Source: Sedimenticola thiotaurini
GTDB taxonomy: Bacteria > Pseudomonadota > Gammaproteobacteria > Chromatiales > Chromatiaceae
Direction: 5' to 3'
Assembly (NCBI GenBank): GCA_011051715.1
Contig: DRKP01000060.1
Span: forward strand, 1-36,317
Length of the DNA stretch: 36,317 bases
In this document: piece after piece, positions 24,915 through 32,720 of the stretch
Numbering within the stretch: position 1 is the first letter of the stretch
Layout: the number at the start of each line of letters is the position of its first letter
Translations under genes and position numbers: made by a program
The notes under the pieces: generated by a model
Databases searched by the model: none
What the model was told of the DNA's origin: nothing
What the model saw: the letters and a program-made list of their open reading frames with translations, nothing else

Positions 24915-24937
24915 CCGTGGTGGTGACGCCACCACGG
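24915..24937. repeat. Perfect inverted repeat in the rpfG upstream region
   Basis: CCGTGGTGG (24915-24923) and CCACCACGG (24929-24937) flank TGACG. No T-run follows on either strand, so an operator-type site is more likely than a terminator. Confidence 0.7.
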
Positions 24938-25010
24938 ATCGAACTCCGACGGCAGGGCGGGGTCAGAGTTGAAATTGCAACCATTATGGACAGACACAGG
25001 GGGGCGGACG

Positions 25011-25901
25011 ATGAATAGCAACCGGATGCGACGGGCGGGGATACTGCTCACGCTGCTGCTGCTGACACCTTGGCTGCAGGCGGCGCCGGTGATGGTGTCC
25101 GGCGACTGGCTGGAACCGAGGCTGGGCCAGCCCGGCCTGGTGATCGTCGACATGAGCGTCGGCGACGCCCAGTACCAGCGATTCCATCTTCCGGGGGCGG
25201 TGCGACTGCCCTACCAGGCCCTGGTGCAGAAACGGCGTGATGGTGTCAGCGTGCGGATCGACGACGGGCGCCTTGCCGCCATCCTCGGCATCCTCGGCAT
25301 CACGCCGGAGGACCACGTGGTGATCTACGACGACATGGGCGGGCTCAATGCCGCCCGTCTGTTCTGGGAGCTGGAGCGGATCGGCCACAAGCAGGTGTCG
25401 GTGCTGGACGGGGGGCTGGTCCGCTGGATCCTGGACCGGCGTCCGGTCGACAACCGGCAGGTACAGCGCCCGCGGGTGCGTTATGCGCTTCCGGAAGGCG
25501 GTCGGGACAACGATGCGGCACTGGCTCAGGTACGAAACGCGATGGAGACGGGCAAGCCGCTGCTGCTGGATGTCCGTACCGAGCAGGAGTATCGCGGCAA
25601 GCCCCGGGTTGCGCGCAGTGGTCACGTTCCCGGCGCCCGCTTCTGGCCCTGGGACCAGGCGGTCGATTTCGATGCCGGATTCGTGGCGCGACCGGCGGAC
25701 GAACTGCGGGCCAGTCTCGCTGCCGCCGGTGCGGAGAAGGGACGGCCGGTGATCACCTATTGCCGGACCGGCCATCGCGCCGCCCGCGCCTATCTCACCC
25801 TGCGGCGTCTCGGTTTCGACCAGGTGAAGGTCTACGACGGATCCATGGCCGAATGGTCACGCAATCCGGATCTGCCGATGAAACAGGGGATGGAGCCTTA
25901 A
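25011..25901 (+). CDS. Exported tandem-rhodanese thiosulfate sulfurtransferase
   Basis: A 296-aa protein with a signal peptide (hydrophobic core about 10-22, likely cut after LQA at 24) and two rhodanese domains (about 27-145 and 165-290). The second is catalytic: ITYCRTGHRAARAY holds Cys251. The first has Asp at the equivalent loop (IYDDMGGLNAAR), the normal inactive arrangement of TST/SseA proteins. It transfers sulfane sulfur, for example from thiosulfate to cyanide or thiols, here in the periplasm. An AGGGGGG site supports the start at 25011. It diverges from rpfG; a functional link to signalling is not evident. Confidence 0.9.
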   Translation: MNSNRMRRAGILLTLLLLTPWLQAAPVMVSGDWLEPRLGQPGLVIVDMSVGDAQYQRFHLPGAVRLPYQALVQKRRDGVSVRIDDGRLAAILGILGITPEDHVVIYDDMGGLNAARLFWELERIGHKQVSVLDGGLVRWILDRRPVDNRQVQRPRVRYALPEGGRDNDAALAQVRNAMETGKPLLLDVRTEQEYRGKPRVARSGHVPGARFWPWDQAVDFDAGFVARPADELRASLAAAGAEKGRPVITYCRTGHRAARAYLTLRRLGFDQVKVYDGSMAEWSRNPDLPMKQGMEP

Positions 25902-25948
25902 CCTGCCCGGCAACCGCGTGCCGGCTGGCGGAGAGCGGTGGGGCCGGG

Positions 25949-26566
25949 TCAGGCAGGAATATCGCGCTCGCTCGCCTGCCGGAACGCAGCGCGGAACTCG
26001 TCGTAGTCGCGCGCCACCGGGTACTGGGGGAACTCGTCGATCACGTTCTGTGGTGGCCGGAACAGGATGCCGCTGTCGGCCTCGTCGAGCATGCCGGTGT
26101 CGTTGTACGAGTCACCGGCGGCGATCACCCGGTAGTTGAGGCCGTGGAACGCCTTCACCGACTGCCGCTTGGGGTCCTGCTGGCGAATGTGGTAGTCGAC
26201 CACCCGGCCGGAGTCGTCGACACTGAGGCGGTGGCAGAGCAGGGTGGGATGACCGAGCTGGCGCATCAGCGGGGCGGCGAACTCGTAGAAGGTGTCGGAC
26301 AGGATCACCACCTGGAAACGCTCGCGCAGCCAGTCCAGGAACTCGCGCGCCCCCGGTAACGGCCCCATGGCATCGATCACCCGCTGAATATCGGGCAGGC
26401 CGAGCCCGTGCTGCTCCAGGATGCGCAGTCGCTGGCGCATCAGCACGTCGTAGTCGGGGATGTCGCGGGTGGTGGCCTTCAACTCGTCGATGCCGGTCCG
26501 CTGGGCGAAATTGATCCAGATCTCCGGGACCAGGACCCCCTCCAAATCGAGGCAGGCAATCTCCAC
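25949..26566 (-). CDS. thrH: ThrH: phosphoserine phosphatase / phosphoserine:homoserine phosphotransferase
   Basis: A 205-aa HAD-superfamily enzyme almost collinear with Pseudomonas ThrH. Motif I is CLDLEGVLVPEIW (with the DLEG variant typical of ThrH), motif II ILSDTFYEF, and the late acidic motif AAGDSYNDTGML. In Pseudomonas it transfers phosphate from phosphoserine to homoserine, linking serine and threonine synthesis. The start is GTG at 26566 (VEIACLDLEG), giving exactly the family length, with an AAAGGAG site 8 bases upstream; the ATG at 26629 overlaps the terminator zone and is rejected. Confidence 0.95.
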   Translation of the reverse strand: MEIACLDLEGVLVPEIWINFAQRTGIDELKATTRDIPDYDVLMRQRLRILEQHGLGLPDIQRVIDAMGPLPGAREFLDWLRERFQVVILSDTFYEFAAPLMRQLGHPTLLCHRLSVDDSGRVVDYHIRQQDPKRQSVKAFHGLNYRVIAAGDSYNDTGMLDEADSGILFRPPQNVIDEFPQYPVARDYDEFRAAFRQASERDIPA

Positions 26567-26630
26567 TGCGCATCTCCTTTGTCGGCGGCCCGTCCCCCCT
26601 GCACGGGGTCCCGGCCGCGGCGCGGACAAG

Positions 26631-26663
26631 AAAAAGGGTTTCCGAATCGGCCATCGGAAACCC
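26631..26663 (-). terminator. Rho-independent terminator of tRNA-Glu
   Basis: On the minus strand GGGTTTCCGA (26663-26654) pairs with TCGGAAACCC (26645-26636), a perfect 10-bp stem, followed by TTTTT (26635-26631). It lies 8 bases after the tRNA 3' end and before thrH, separating the two. Confidence 0.9.
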
Positions 26664-26670
26664 GTTGGAT

Positions 26671-26746
26671 TGGTACTCCCTAGGGGGTTCGAACCCCTGT
26701 TACCGGCGTGAGAGGCCAGCGTCCTAGACCACTAGACGAAGGGAGC
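26671..26746 (-). tRNA. tRNA-Glu (anticodon CTC)
   Basis: On the minus strand a 76-base cloverleaf with encoded CCA: acceptor GCTCCCT pairs with AGGGAGT; the anticodon arm is CTGGC, loop CTCTCAC, GCCGG; the T arm is AGGGG-TTCGAAC-CCCCT. The anticodon read from the loop is CTC, for the GAG codon. The body closely resembles bacterial tRNA-Glu (TTCGTCTAG D arm). The first acceptor pair is G-U and the discriminator is A. Confidence 0.96.
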
Positions 26747-26766
26747 GTCTTGCTGCGAGGACGTGT

Positions 26767-26794
26767 ATTATACCGATGCCCGGGGCGGCCTCAA
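26767..26794 (-). promoter_or_regulatory. Sigma-70 promoter of tRNA-Glu
   Basis: On the minus strand TTGAGG (26794-26789), a 16-base spacer and a perfect TATAAT (26772-26767) stand about 20 bases ahead of the tRNA 5' end. It overlaps the leader of pcnB on the other strand. Confidence 0.75.
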
Positions 26795-26816
26795 GAGTCA
26801 AAGCGGATTTTTTTCT

Positions 26817-28178
26817 ATGCCAAGCTGGATCAAGCGCCTGAAGAAGCGAGTCAAGAATATCGCCCGCGATGGCGACGACAGCGGTGGCGGTGGTGGCGGC
26901 CCTGTGGTGATTCCCCGCCCGGAACATACCATCTCCCGCGCGGATATCAGCGAGAATGCGCTCAAGGTCCTGTACCGGCTGAAGAACGCCGGTTACCAGG
27001 CACACCTGGTGGGCGGAGGCGTACGCGATCTGCTGCTGGGCCGGGAACCGAAGGATTTCGATGTGGCCACCGACGCCAGTCCGGAGGAGGTGAAGCAGGT
27101 CTTCCGCAACTGCCGCCTGATCGGCCGGCGTTTCCGCCTGGCCCATGTCCACTTCGGACGCGAGATCATCGAGGTGGCCACCTTTCGCGGCGCCGATCGC
27201 AGCGGTGACCGCAGCGCCGAGAACGGCATGCTGGTGCGGGACAACGTCTGGGGCACCCTCGAAGAGGATGCCCAGCGCCGGGATTTCACGGTCAATGCCC
27301 TCTATTACAATATCGAGGATTTCTCCCTGATCGACTATCACGGCGGCATGGAGGATCTGCGCAACGGCGTGCTGCGGCTGCTCGGCGATCCGGAGACCCG
27401 CTACCGGGAGGACCCGGTGCGCATGCTGCGGGCGGTCCGCTTCGCCGCCAAACTCGGTTTTCGCATCGACCCCGCCTGCGAGGCACCCCTGTTCGGCTCT
27501 GCCGCCCTGCTGCGCAGCGTACCGGCGGCGCGCCTGTTCGACGAGGTGCTGAAGCTGTTCATGGGTGGCACCGGGGTACAGGCGTTCGAGAAACTGCGTC
27601 ACTACGGCCTGTTCGGCGAGCTGTTTCCACAGACCGAGGAGACCCTGGCGCGCCAGGACCACGAATTTCCCATCACCTTCGTCGTGCGCGGTCTGCACAA
27701 CACCGATCTGCGCATCCGCGAGGGCAAGCCGGTGACCCCGGCGTTCCTGTTCGCGGTACTGTTGTGGGAACCGGTGCGGTTGCGGGCGAACGAGCTGATC
27801 GCCCAGGGCGAGGCGCCGGTGCCGGCGATGCAGCAGGCCGGCTCCGAGGTGATCGGCGAACAGCTGCAGCGGGTCTCCATTCCGCGCCGGTACAGCCTGC
27901 CCATGCGCGAGATCTGGGGATTGCAGCATCGCTTCGAGCAGCGCAACGGGCGTCGTCCCCAGCGGCTGCTGGGCCATCCCCGCTTCCGTGCCGCCTACGA
28001 TTTCCTGTTGCTCCGCGCCGAGGCGGGAGAGGCGGACGGGGAGCTGGCCAGCTGGTGGACCGATTTCCAGCAGGCGGAGGCGGGGGAGCAGAGCAGGATG
28101 GCGGAGCCGGTGGTGCGCCGTCGTCCGCGCCGCAGGAGGCGCCGGCGTCCGCGCAAGCCGGCCGCCAGCGACGGCTGA
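26817..28178 (+). CDS. pcnB: Poly(A) polymerase I
   Basis: A 453-aa class II nucleotidyltransferase that adds poly(A) tails to RNA 3' ends and promotes decay. HLVGGGVRDLLLGREPKDFDV shows the GG/DxD catalytic motif, followed by RNCRLIGRRFRLAHVHFGRE and RREDFTVNALYYN-type text (here QRRDFTVNALYYNIEDF); the neck and tail have YREDPVRMLRAVRFAAKLGF. The arginine-rich tail (RRRPRRRRRRRPRKP) is normal. The start at 26817 has no ribosome site; a run of T lies just upstream. Its TGA overlaps the folK ATG by one base. Confidence 0.95.
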   Translation: MPSWIKRLKKRVKNIARDGDDSGGGGGGPVVIPRPEHTISRADISENALKVLYRLKNAGYQAHLVGGGVRDLLLGREPKDFDVATDASPEEVKQVFRNCRLIGRRFRLAHVHFGREIIEVATFRGADRSGDRSAENGMLVRDNVWGTLEEDAQRRDFTVNALYYNIEDFSLIDYHGGMEDLRNGVLRLLGDPETRYREDPVRMLRAVRFAAKLGFRIDPACEAPLFGSAALLRSVPAARLFDEVLKLFMGGTGVQAFEKLRHYGLFGELFPQTEETLARQDHEFPITFVVRGLHNTDLRIREGKPVTPAFLFAVLLWEPVRLRANELIAQGEAPVPAMQQAGSEVIGEQLQRVSIPRRYSLPMREIWGLQHRFEQRNGRRPQRLLGHPRFRAAYDFLLLRAEAGEADGELASWWTDFQQAEAGEQSRMAEPVVRRRPRRRRRRRPRKPAASDG

Positions 28179-28714
28179 TGGGGAAGGCGCCCGGTCCCGT
28201 GTCCGCGTGGGTCGGCCTGGGCAGCAACCTGGACCGGCCGCGGCAACAGCTGGAGCGGGCTTTCGTCGGGCTGGCCCGACTTCCCGGGACGCGGCTGGTG
28301 GCCCGCTCCCCGCTATACCACAGCCCGCCGATGGGCCCCCCGGATCAGCCGGACTACGTCAACGCCGTGGCCATGCTGGAGACCGGCCTCGATCCGCACC
28401 GGCTGCTCGCCGCCCTGCAGGAGATCGAGACGGCGCACGGGCGCCGGCGGGAGCGGCGCTGGGGACCGCGCACCCTGGACCTGGATCTGCTGCTGTATGG
28501 CGACCGGGTCATCCGCACGCCGGAGCTGACCGTGCCCCACCCGGGGCTGACGCGGCGGGCGTTCGTGCTCTATCCGCTGCGCGACCTGGCCCCCGATCTG
28601 ATGGTGCCGGGGGCGGGGCCGGTCCGGGGCCTGGCAGACGCCTGTGCCGATCCGGCGGTGGTGCCATTGCGGGAGAGTGGCAGCGACGGCGGGAAGGAGC
28701 CGACACGGCTATGA
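28178..28714 (+). CDS. folK: 6-hydroxymethyl-dihydropterin pyrophosphokinase
   Basis: A 178-aa HPPK, which transfers pyrophosphate from ATP to 6-hydroxymethyl-7,8-dihydropterin in folate synthesis. VGLGSNLDRP at the start, YHSPPMGPPDQPDYVNAVA and the signature RRERRWGPRTLDLDLLLYG with its two metal-binding aspartates are all present. The start overlaps the pcnB stop (TGATG), a coupling also found in many gammaproteobacteria. panB follows after 133 bases that may hold its own promoter. Confidence 0.95.
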   Translation: MGKAPGPVSAWVGLGSNLDRPRQQLERAFVGLARLPGTRLVARSPLYHSPPMGPPDQPDYVNAVAMLETGLDPHRLLAALQEIETAHGRRRERRWGPRTLDLDLLLYGDRVIRTPELTVPHPGLTRRAFVLYPLRDLAPDLMVPGAGPVRGLADACADPAVVPLRESGSDGGKEPTRL

Positions 28715-28740
28715 ACAACCTGATGGATTTCAGGTATTAT
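28712..28740 (+). promoter_or_regulatory. Possible panBC promoter at the folK end
   Basis: TGAACA (28712-28717), a 17-base spacer and TATTAT (28735-28740) give a reasonable sigma-70 pair about 100 bases before panB. The -35 matches the consensus at four of six bases. Confidence 0.4.
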
Positions 28741-28847
28741 TGCGCCGCACAAAAGCCGGTTTCGGGGTCTCCTCCACCGCCTGTCGGCGCGGGAAGGGGT
28801 CTCCCCGGGGATCCCGGTCGTCCCATTGACCTGAACGGGTAGGCCTC

Positions 28848-29645
28848 ATGTCGAACGTAACCACCGTCTCCCTGCAGCAGATGAAGCAGCAGGGGGAGAA
28901 GATCGCCGTACTGACCAGCTACGATGCCAGCTTCACCCGCCTGCTGGAGGATGCCGGCGTCGACGTGATCCTGGTGGGTGATTCCCTCGGCATGGTGATC
29001 CAGGGGCGCGAGAGCACCCTCCCCGTGGGGGTGGACGAGATGGTCTACCACACCGCCTGCGTGGCCCGGGCACGGCGCCGTGCCCTGCTGGTGGCGGACA
29101 TGCCGTTCATGAGCTACAGCTCCGCCGATCAGGCCCTCGGCACCGCCGGCCGGCTGATGAAGGACGGGGGGGCGCAGATGGTGAAGCTGGAGGGTGGAGC
29201 CACCCAGCTGGAGACGGTACGCCAGCTCTGCGCCAACGGTATTCCGGTCTGCGCCCACCTGGGCCTGCTGCCCCAGTCGGTACACCGGCTCGGGGGCTAC
29301 CGGGTGCAGGGGCGGGACCAGGAGGCGGCCCGCATCATGCTGGAGGATGCCCTGGCGCTGGAGACCGCCGGTGCCCAGATGCTGGTGCTGGAGTGTGTGC
29401 CAGTGGCCCTGGCCGGGGAGATCAGCCAGGCCCTGAAGATCCCGGTGATCGGCATCGGCGCCGGTGCCGGCTGCGACGGCCAGGTACTGGTGCTGTACGA
29501 CATGCTCGGCATCACCGCCGGTGAGCGGCCCCGTTTCGTGCGTGACTTCCTCCCTGCCACCTGCTCGGTCGCGGGCGCCATCCGCGCCTATGTGGATGCG
29601 GTGAAGGACGGCAGTTTCCCGGCGGCGGCCGAGAGCTTCCGATGA
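28848..29645 (+). CDS. panB: Ketopantoate hydroxymethyltransferase
   Basis: A 265-aa enzyme making ketopantoate from alpha-ketoisovalerate and methylenetetrahydrofolate, the first committed step to pantothenate. [35 protein letters not shown] and [15 protein letters not shown] are family signatures, with the metal-binding Asp and catalytic Glu visible. The length is normal. Its stop overlaps the panC start (ATGA at 29642-29645). Its methylene donor depends on folate, made with folK next door. Confidence 0.97.
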   Translation: MSNVTTVSLQQMKQQGEKIAVLTSYDASFTRLLEDAGVDVILVGDSLGMVIQGRESTLPVGVDEMVYHTACVARARRRALLVADMPFMSYSSADQALGTAGRLMKDGGAQMVKLEGGATQLETVRQLCANGIPVCAHLGLLPQSVHRLGGYRVQGRDQEAARIMLEDALALETAGAQMLVLECVPVALAGEISQALKIPVIGIGAGAGCDGQVLVLYDMLGITAGERPRFVRDFLPATCSVAGAIRAYVDAVKDGSFPAAAESFR

Positions 29646-30493
29646 TCCAGGTGGAGACGGTGGCGGCCCTGCGCCGGCGGCGCCGGCAGTGGCGCGAGGC
29701 GGGGGAGAGCGTCGCCCTGGTCCCGACCATGGGCAATCTGCATGCCGGCCACCTGCGCCTGGTGGAGCGGGCGCGGGAACTGGCCGACCGGGTGGTGGTC
29801 TCGATCTTCGTCAATCCGATGCAGTTCGGGGCCAACGAGGACATCGACGCCTATCCCCGTACCCTGGATCAGGACCGGGAGAAGCTGGAGGCGCTGGATA
29901 CCGACCTGCTGTTCGCGCCGCCGGTGGAGGAGGTCTACCAGCGGGAGCCGGCGCAGGAGACCCGGGTCCAGGTGCCGGGGCTGTCCGAACGTCTGTGCGG
30001 GATCTTCCGTCCCGGCCACTTCACCGGCGTCGCCACGGTGGTGTGCAAGCTGTTCAACATGGTACAGCCCGAGGTGGCGGTGTTCGGCCGCAAGGACTAT
30101 CAGCAGCTGCTGGTGATCCGCCGCCTGGTGGAGGACCTCTGCCTGCCGGTAAAGATCGAGGGGGTGGACACGGTGCGCGAGGCGGACGGTCTGGCCCTCA
30201 GCTCCCGCAACGGCTACCTGAGCCGGGAGGAGCGCAGCCGGGCACCGGCCATCTACGCCACCCTGCGTCACCTGGCGGAGGAGATCCGCGGCGGTGCCGG
30301 TGACTACCGGGGACTGGAACGGGCCGGACTGGCGCGACTGGCCGGGGCCGGGCTGCGCCCCGACTACCTGGAGATCTGCCGCGCCGCCGATCTGGAGCCG
30401 GCACAGGCCGGGGAGCGCCGGCTGGTGATCCTGGCCGCTGCCTGGCTGGGACGGGCCCGGCTGATCGACAACCTGCTGCTGACCCTGGAGTAA
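29642..30493 (+). CDS. panC: Pantothenate synthetase (pantoate-beta-alanine ligase)
   Basis: A 283-aa ATP-dependent ligase joining pantoate and beta-alanine. [18 protein letters not shown] carries the HxGH nucleotide-binding motif; [35 protein letters not shown] and [11 protein letters not shown] are conserved family text. Coupled to panB by a 4-base overlap. The beta-alanine comes from PanD, encoded after the intervening channel gene. Confidence 0.97.
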   Translation: MIQVETVAALRRRRRQWREAGESVALVPTMGNLHAGHLRLVERARELADRVVVSIFVNPMQFGANEDIDAYPRTLDQDREKLEALDTDLLFAPPVEEVYQREPAQETRVQVPGLSERLCGIFRPGHFTGVATVVCKLFNMVQPEVAVFGRKDYQQLLVIRRLVEDLCLPVKIEGVDTVREADGLALSSRNGYLSREERSRAPAIYATLRHLAEEIRGGAGDYRGLERAGLARLAGAGLRPDYLEICRAADLEPAQAGERRLVILAAAWLGRARLIDNLLLTLE

Positions 30494-30499
30494 TCCCGC

Positions 30500-32254
30500 A
30501 TGTGCCGGCCATTGCGATTCCATCTCCTGCTGCTGCTCGTCCTGCTGCTGCCCGCGGCCCTGGCGCAGACCGTGCCGGCCGGACGGGATCAGGCCGGATC
30601 GGAGCAGGAACGCCCACCGGAGGTGCCCGAGACCCTGCGCAGCCCGCGCGCCACCCTGGCCACCTTCCTGCACGCCATGAACGACATCAAGCGCGGCAAA
30701 CCGGAACGGATCGACGATGCGGTGGCCACCCTCGATCTGTCCGACGTGAGCACCCTGGTGCGCCGGGAGCGGGGGCGCGACCTGGCGTGGATGCTGCTGG
30801 AGGTGATGGACCGTACCCGGCGGGTCGATCTGAAACGGGTGCCGGACAGAAGAGAGGGCCCACCCTACCTGTTTCACCGCTACGCCAGTGGCGCCATCAC
30901 CATCGCCCGGATGAAGGACGGGCGCTGGCTGTTCGACGCCGCCACCGTGGCGGCGCTGCCGGCGATCATGGACGAGCTCTCCAGCCGCAGCCGGGTCGCC
31001 GGCGTCAGCGACAGCAGCGACTTTCTCCCCTGGTATCTCCGCCTGCGCCAGCAGATGCCGGAGCGGCTGCGCGGGAAGGTGCTGACCCTGGAGGGGTGGC
31101 AGTGGCTCGGGCTGCTGCTGACCATCGCCGTCGGTGTGCTGGTGGACCGGCTGCTGGCGCTGCTGTTGCGGCTCTCCATCCGCCGCTGGAAACGGCGCAC
31201 CAGCCACCCGGAATACCGCAATGTGGACGACAATGTGCTGCGTCCGCTGGGCCTGATGGCAATGGCGGTGATCTGGTGGCTGGGACTGAACATGCTGGGG
31301 CTGCCGGAGAGCGCCCTGCTGGTACTGCTGGTGGCGGTCAAGTTCCTGGCCAGTCTCTCCGGGGTGTGGGCGGCCTACCGGCTGGTGGACCTGGTCACCG
31401 CGCGCATGCTGCGGCGTGCGGAGGAGAGCGAGGGCAAGCTGGACGATGCCCTGGTGCCGCTGGTACCCAAGACCCTGAAGATCTTCGTCACCGTCGCCGG
31501 CTTCGTCTTCATCGCCAACAATCTCAACCTGGACGTGACCGGCCTGCTCGCCGGTCTCGGCCTCGGCGGCCTGGCTTTCGCCCTGGCTGGCAAGGACCTG
31601 GTGCAGAACCTGTTCGGCTCCATCACCGTGCTGATGGACCGCACCTTCACCGTCGGCGACTGGATCATCGTCGGCGACGTGGAGGGTACGGTGGAGCGGA
31701 TCGGCTTCCGCAGCACCCGTATCCGCACCTTCTACAACTCCCTGGTGACGGTGCCCAACTCCCGCTTCATCACCGCCAGCGTCGACAACATGGGGGCGCG
31801 GCGCTACCGTCGGCTCTCATGCAAGCTCTCGCTCACCTACGACACCCCGCCGGACCGGATCGAGGCCTTCTGCGAGGGGATCCGCGAGCTGGTGCGCCGC
31901 CACCCCTACATGCGCAAGGACTACTACCAGGTCTACCTGAACGAGTTCGCCGCCTCCTCCCTGGACGTGCTGCTGTACGTGTTCTGGGCCACGCCGGACT
32001 GGAACACCGAACTGCGCGAACGCCACCGGCTGCTGCTGGACATCCTGCGGCTGGCGCAGCGGCTCGGGGTGGAGTTCGCCTTTCCCACCCAGACCATCTA
32101 CATGAAGTCGGAGGAGGCGGCGGAGGTGCCGGCAGAGGAGCTGCCCCAGGAGCGGGCCTTCGAGCTGGGCCGCGAGGCGGCATCGAAGATCGTCGACGAG
32201 ACCCTGGGACGGGGTGTGCGGCCGCCGCCGGTGCGCTTCCCCCAGGTCGACTGA
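30500..32254 (+). CDS. MscS-family mechanosensitive channel with signal peptide
   Basis: A 584-aa membrane protein. A signal sequence (about 7-22) leads a periplasmic domain (about 24-198), then several membrane helices (about 201-224, 247-268, 272-296, 325-342). The pore helix and beta domain follow: AGLGLGGLAFALAGKDLVQN, then TFTVGDWIIVGDVEGTVERI and SLVTVPNS, which are typical MscS text. It should open under membrane tension to release solutes. It begins 6 bases after panC and so sits inside the pantothenate operon, which is not a usual place for it. The start choice is supported by the signal peptide. Confidence 0.9.
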   Translation: MCRPLRFHLLLLLVLLLPAALAQTVPAGRDQAGSEQERPPEVPETLRSPRATLATFLHAMNDIKRGKPERIDDAVATLDLSDVSTLVRRERGRDLAWMLLEVMDRTRRVDLKRVPDRREGPPYLFHRYASGAITIARMKDGRWLFDAATVAALPAIMDELSSRSRVAGVSDSSDFLPWYLRLRQQMPERLRGKVLTLEGWQWLGLLLTIAVGVLVDRLLALLLRLSIRRWKRRTSHPEYRNVDDNVLRPLGLMAMAVIWWLGLNMLGLPESALLVLLVAVKFLASLSGVWAAYRLVDLVTARMLRRAEESEGKLDDALVPLVPKTLKIFVTVAGFVFIANNLNLDVTGLLAGLGLGGLAFALAGKDLVQNLFGSITVLMDRTFTVGDWIIVGDVEGTVERIGFRSTRIRTFYNSLVTVPNSRFITASVDNMGARRYRRLSCKLSLTYDTPPDRIEAFCEGIRELVRRHPYMRKDYYQVYLNEFAASSLDVLLYVFWATPDWNTELRERHRLLLDILRLAQRLGVEFAFPTQTIYMKSEEAAEVPAEELPQERAFELGREAASKIVDETLGRGVRPPPVRFPQVD

Positions 32255-32300
32255 TGTCGGTTAGAATATCCTCCAACGAGGGCCATCCGGCGGAACTGCC

Positions 32301-32687
32301 ATGACCATGCAACTGACCCTGCTGAAATCGAAACTCCACCGCGCCTGCGTCACCCACGCCGAACTCGACTACGAGGGCTCCTGCGCCATCGACAGGGATC
32401 TCATGGATCTGGCCGGGATTCTCCCGTTCGAGCAGATCCAGCTCTACAACCTGGCCAATGGCGAGCGCTTCACCACCTATGCCATCGAGGGGGAGCGCGG
32501 TTCCCGCATCGTCTCCGTCAACGGAGCCGCCGCCCACAGGGCATCCCCGGGAGACCGGGTGATCATCTGTGCCTACGGCGTCCTGGACAGCGCCGAGGCG
32601 GCCCGCTTCCGGCCGCGGCTGGTCTACCTGGACGAGCACAACCGCGTCCTGCGCACCGGCGACCAGATCGCCACCCAGGTGGCCTGA
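32301..32687 (+). CDS. panD: Aspartate 1-decarboxylase proenzyme
   Basis: A 128-aa pyruvoyl enzyme that decarboxylates aspartate to beta-alanine for PanC. Self-cleavage occurs at Gly-Ser in [12 protein letters not shown]; the serine becomes the pyruvoyl group. [21 protein letters not shown] is a strong family signature. Starts at 32301 or 32307 are both possible; ribosome sites are weak for each. A TAGAAT at 32262-32267 could be a -10 box, so it may be transcribed separately from panBC. It converges on glgA. Confidence 0.96.
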   Translation: MTMQLTLLKSKLHRACVTHAELDYEGSCAIDRDLMDLAGILPFEQIQLYNLANGERFTTYAIEGERGSRIVSVNGAAAHRASPGDRVIICAYGVLDSAEAARFRPRLVYLDEHNRVLRTGDQIATQVA

Positions 32688-32720
32688 GGAAAACGGTCCC
32701 GACATCCGCCGGAGGCGCGA

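Larger units (their letters stand above)
24659..25010. promoter_or_regulatory. Divergent intergenic region between rpfG and the exported rhodanese
   Basis: A 352-base spacer without a gene. It contains a 12-bp tandem repeat (24845-24868), an AT-rich patch (24869-24890) with TATTAT on the minus strand (24881-24889) as a possible rpfG -10, and a perfect inverted repeat (24915-24937). If that -10 is used the rpfG leader would exceed 200 bases. The rhodanese gene has an AGGGGGG ribosome site just before 25011. Confidence 0.5.

Noticed and set aside
24915-24937. A terminator upstream of rpfG
   Set aside because: The inverted repeat lacks a following T-run and sits in a divergent promoter region, so an operator is more likely.
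26566-26629. A longer ThrH starting at the ATG at 26629
   Set aside because: The extra residues have no match to the family, and the GTG start has a strong ribosome site and gives the expected length of 205 residues.
29588-31207. A long minus-strand frame opposite panC and the MscS gene
   Set aside because: Same reason: no domain-like text, and it runs through two confident genes on the other strand.
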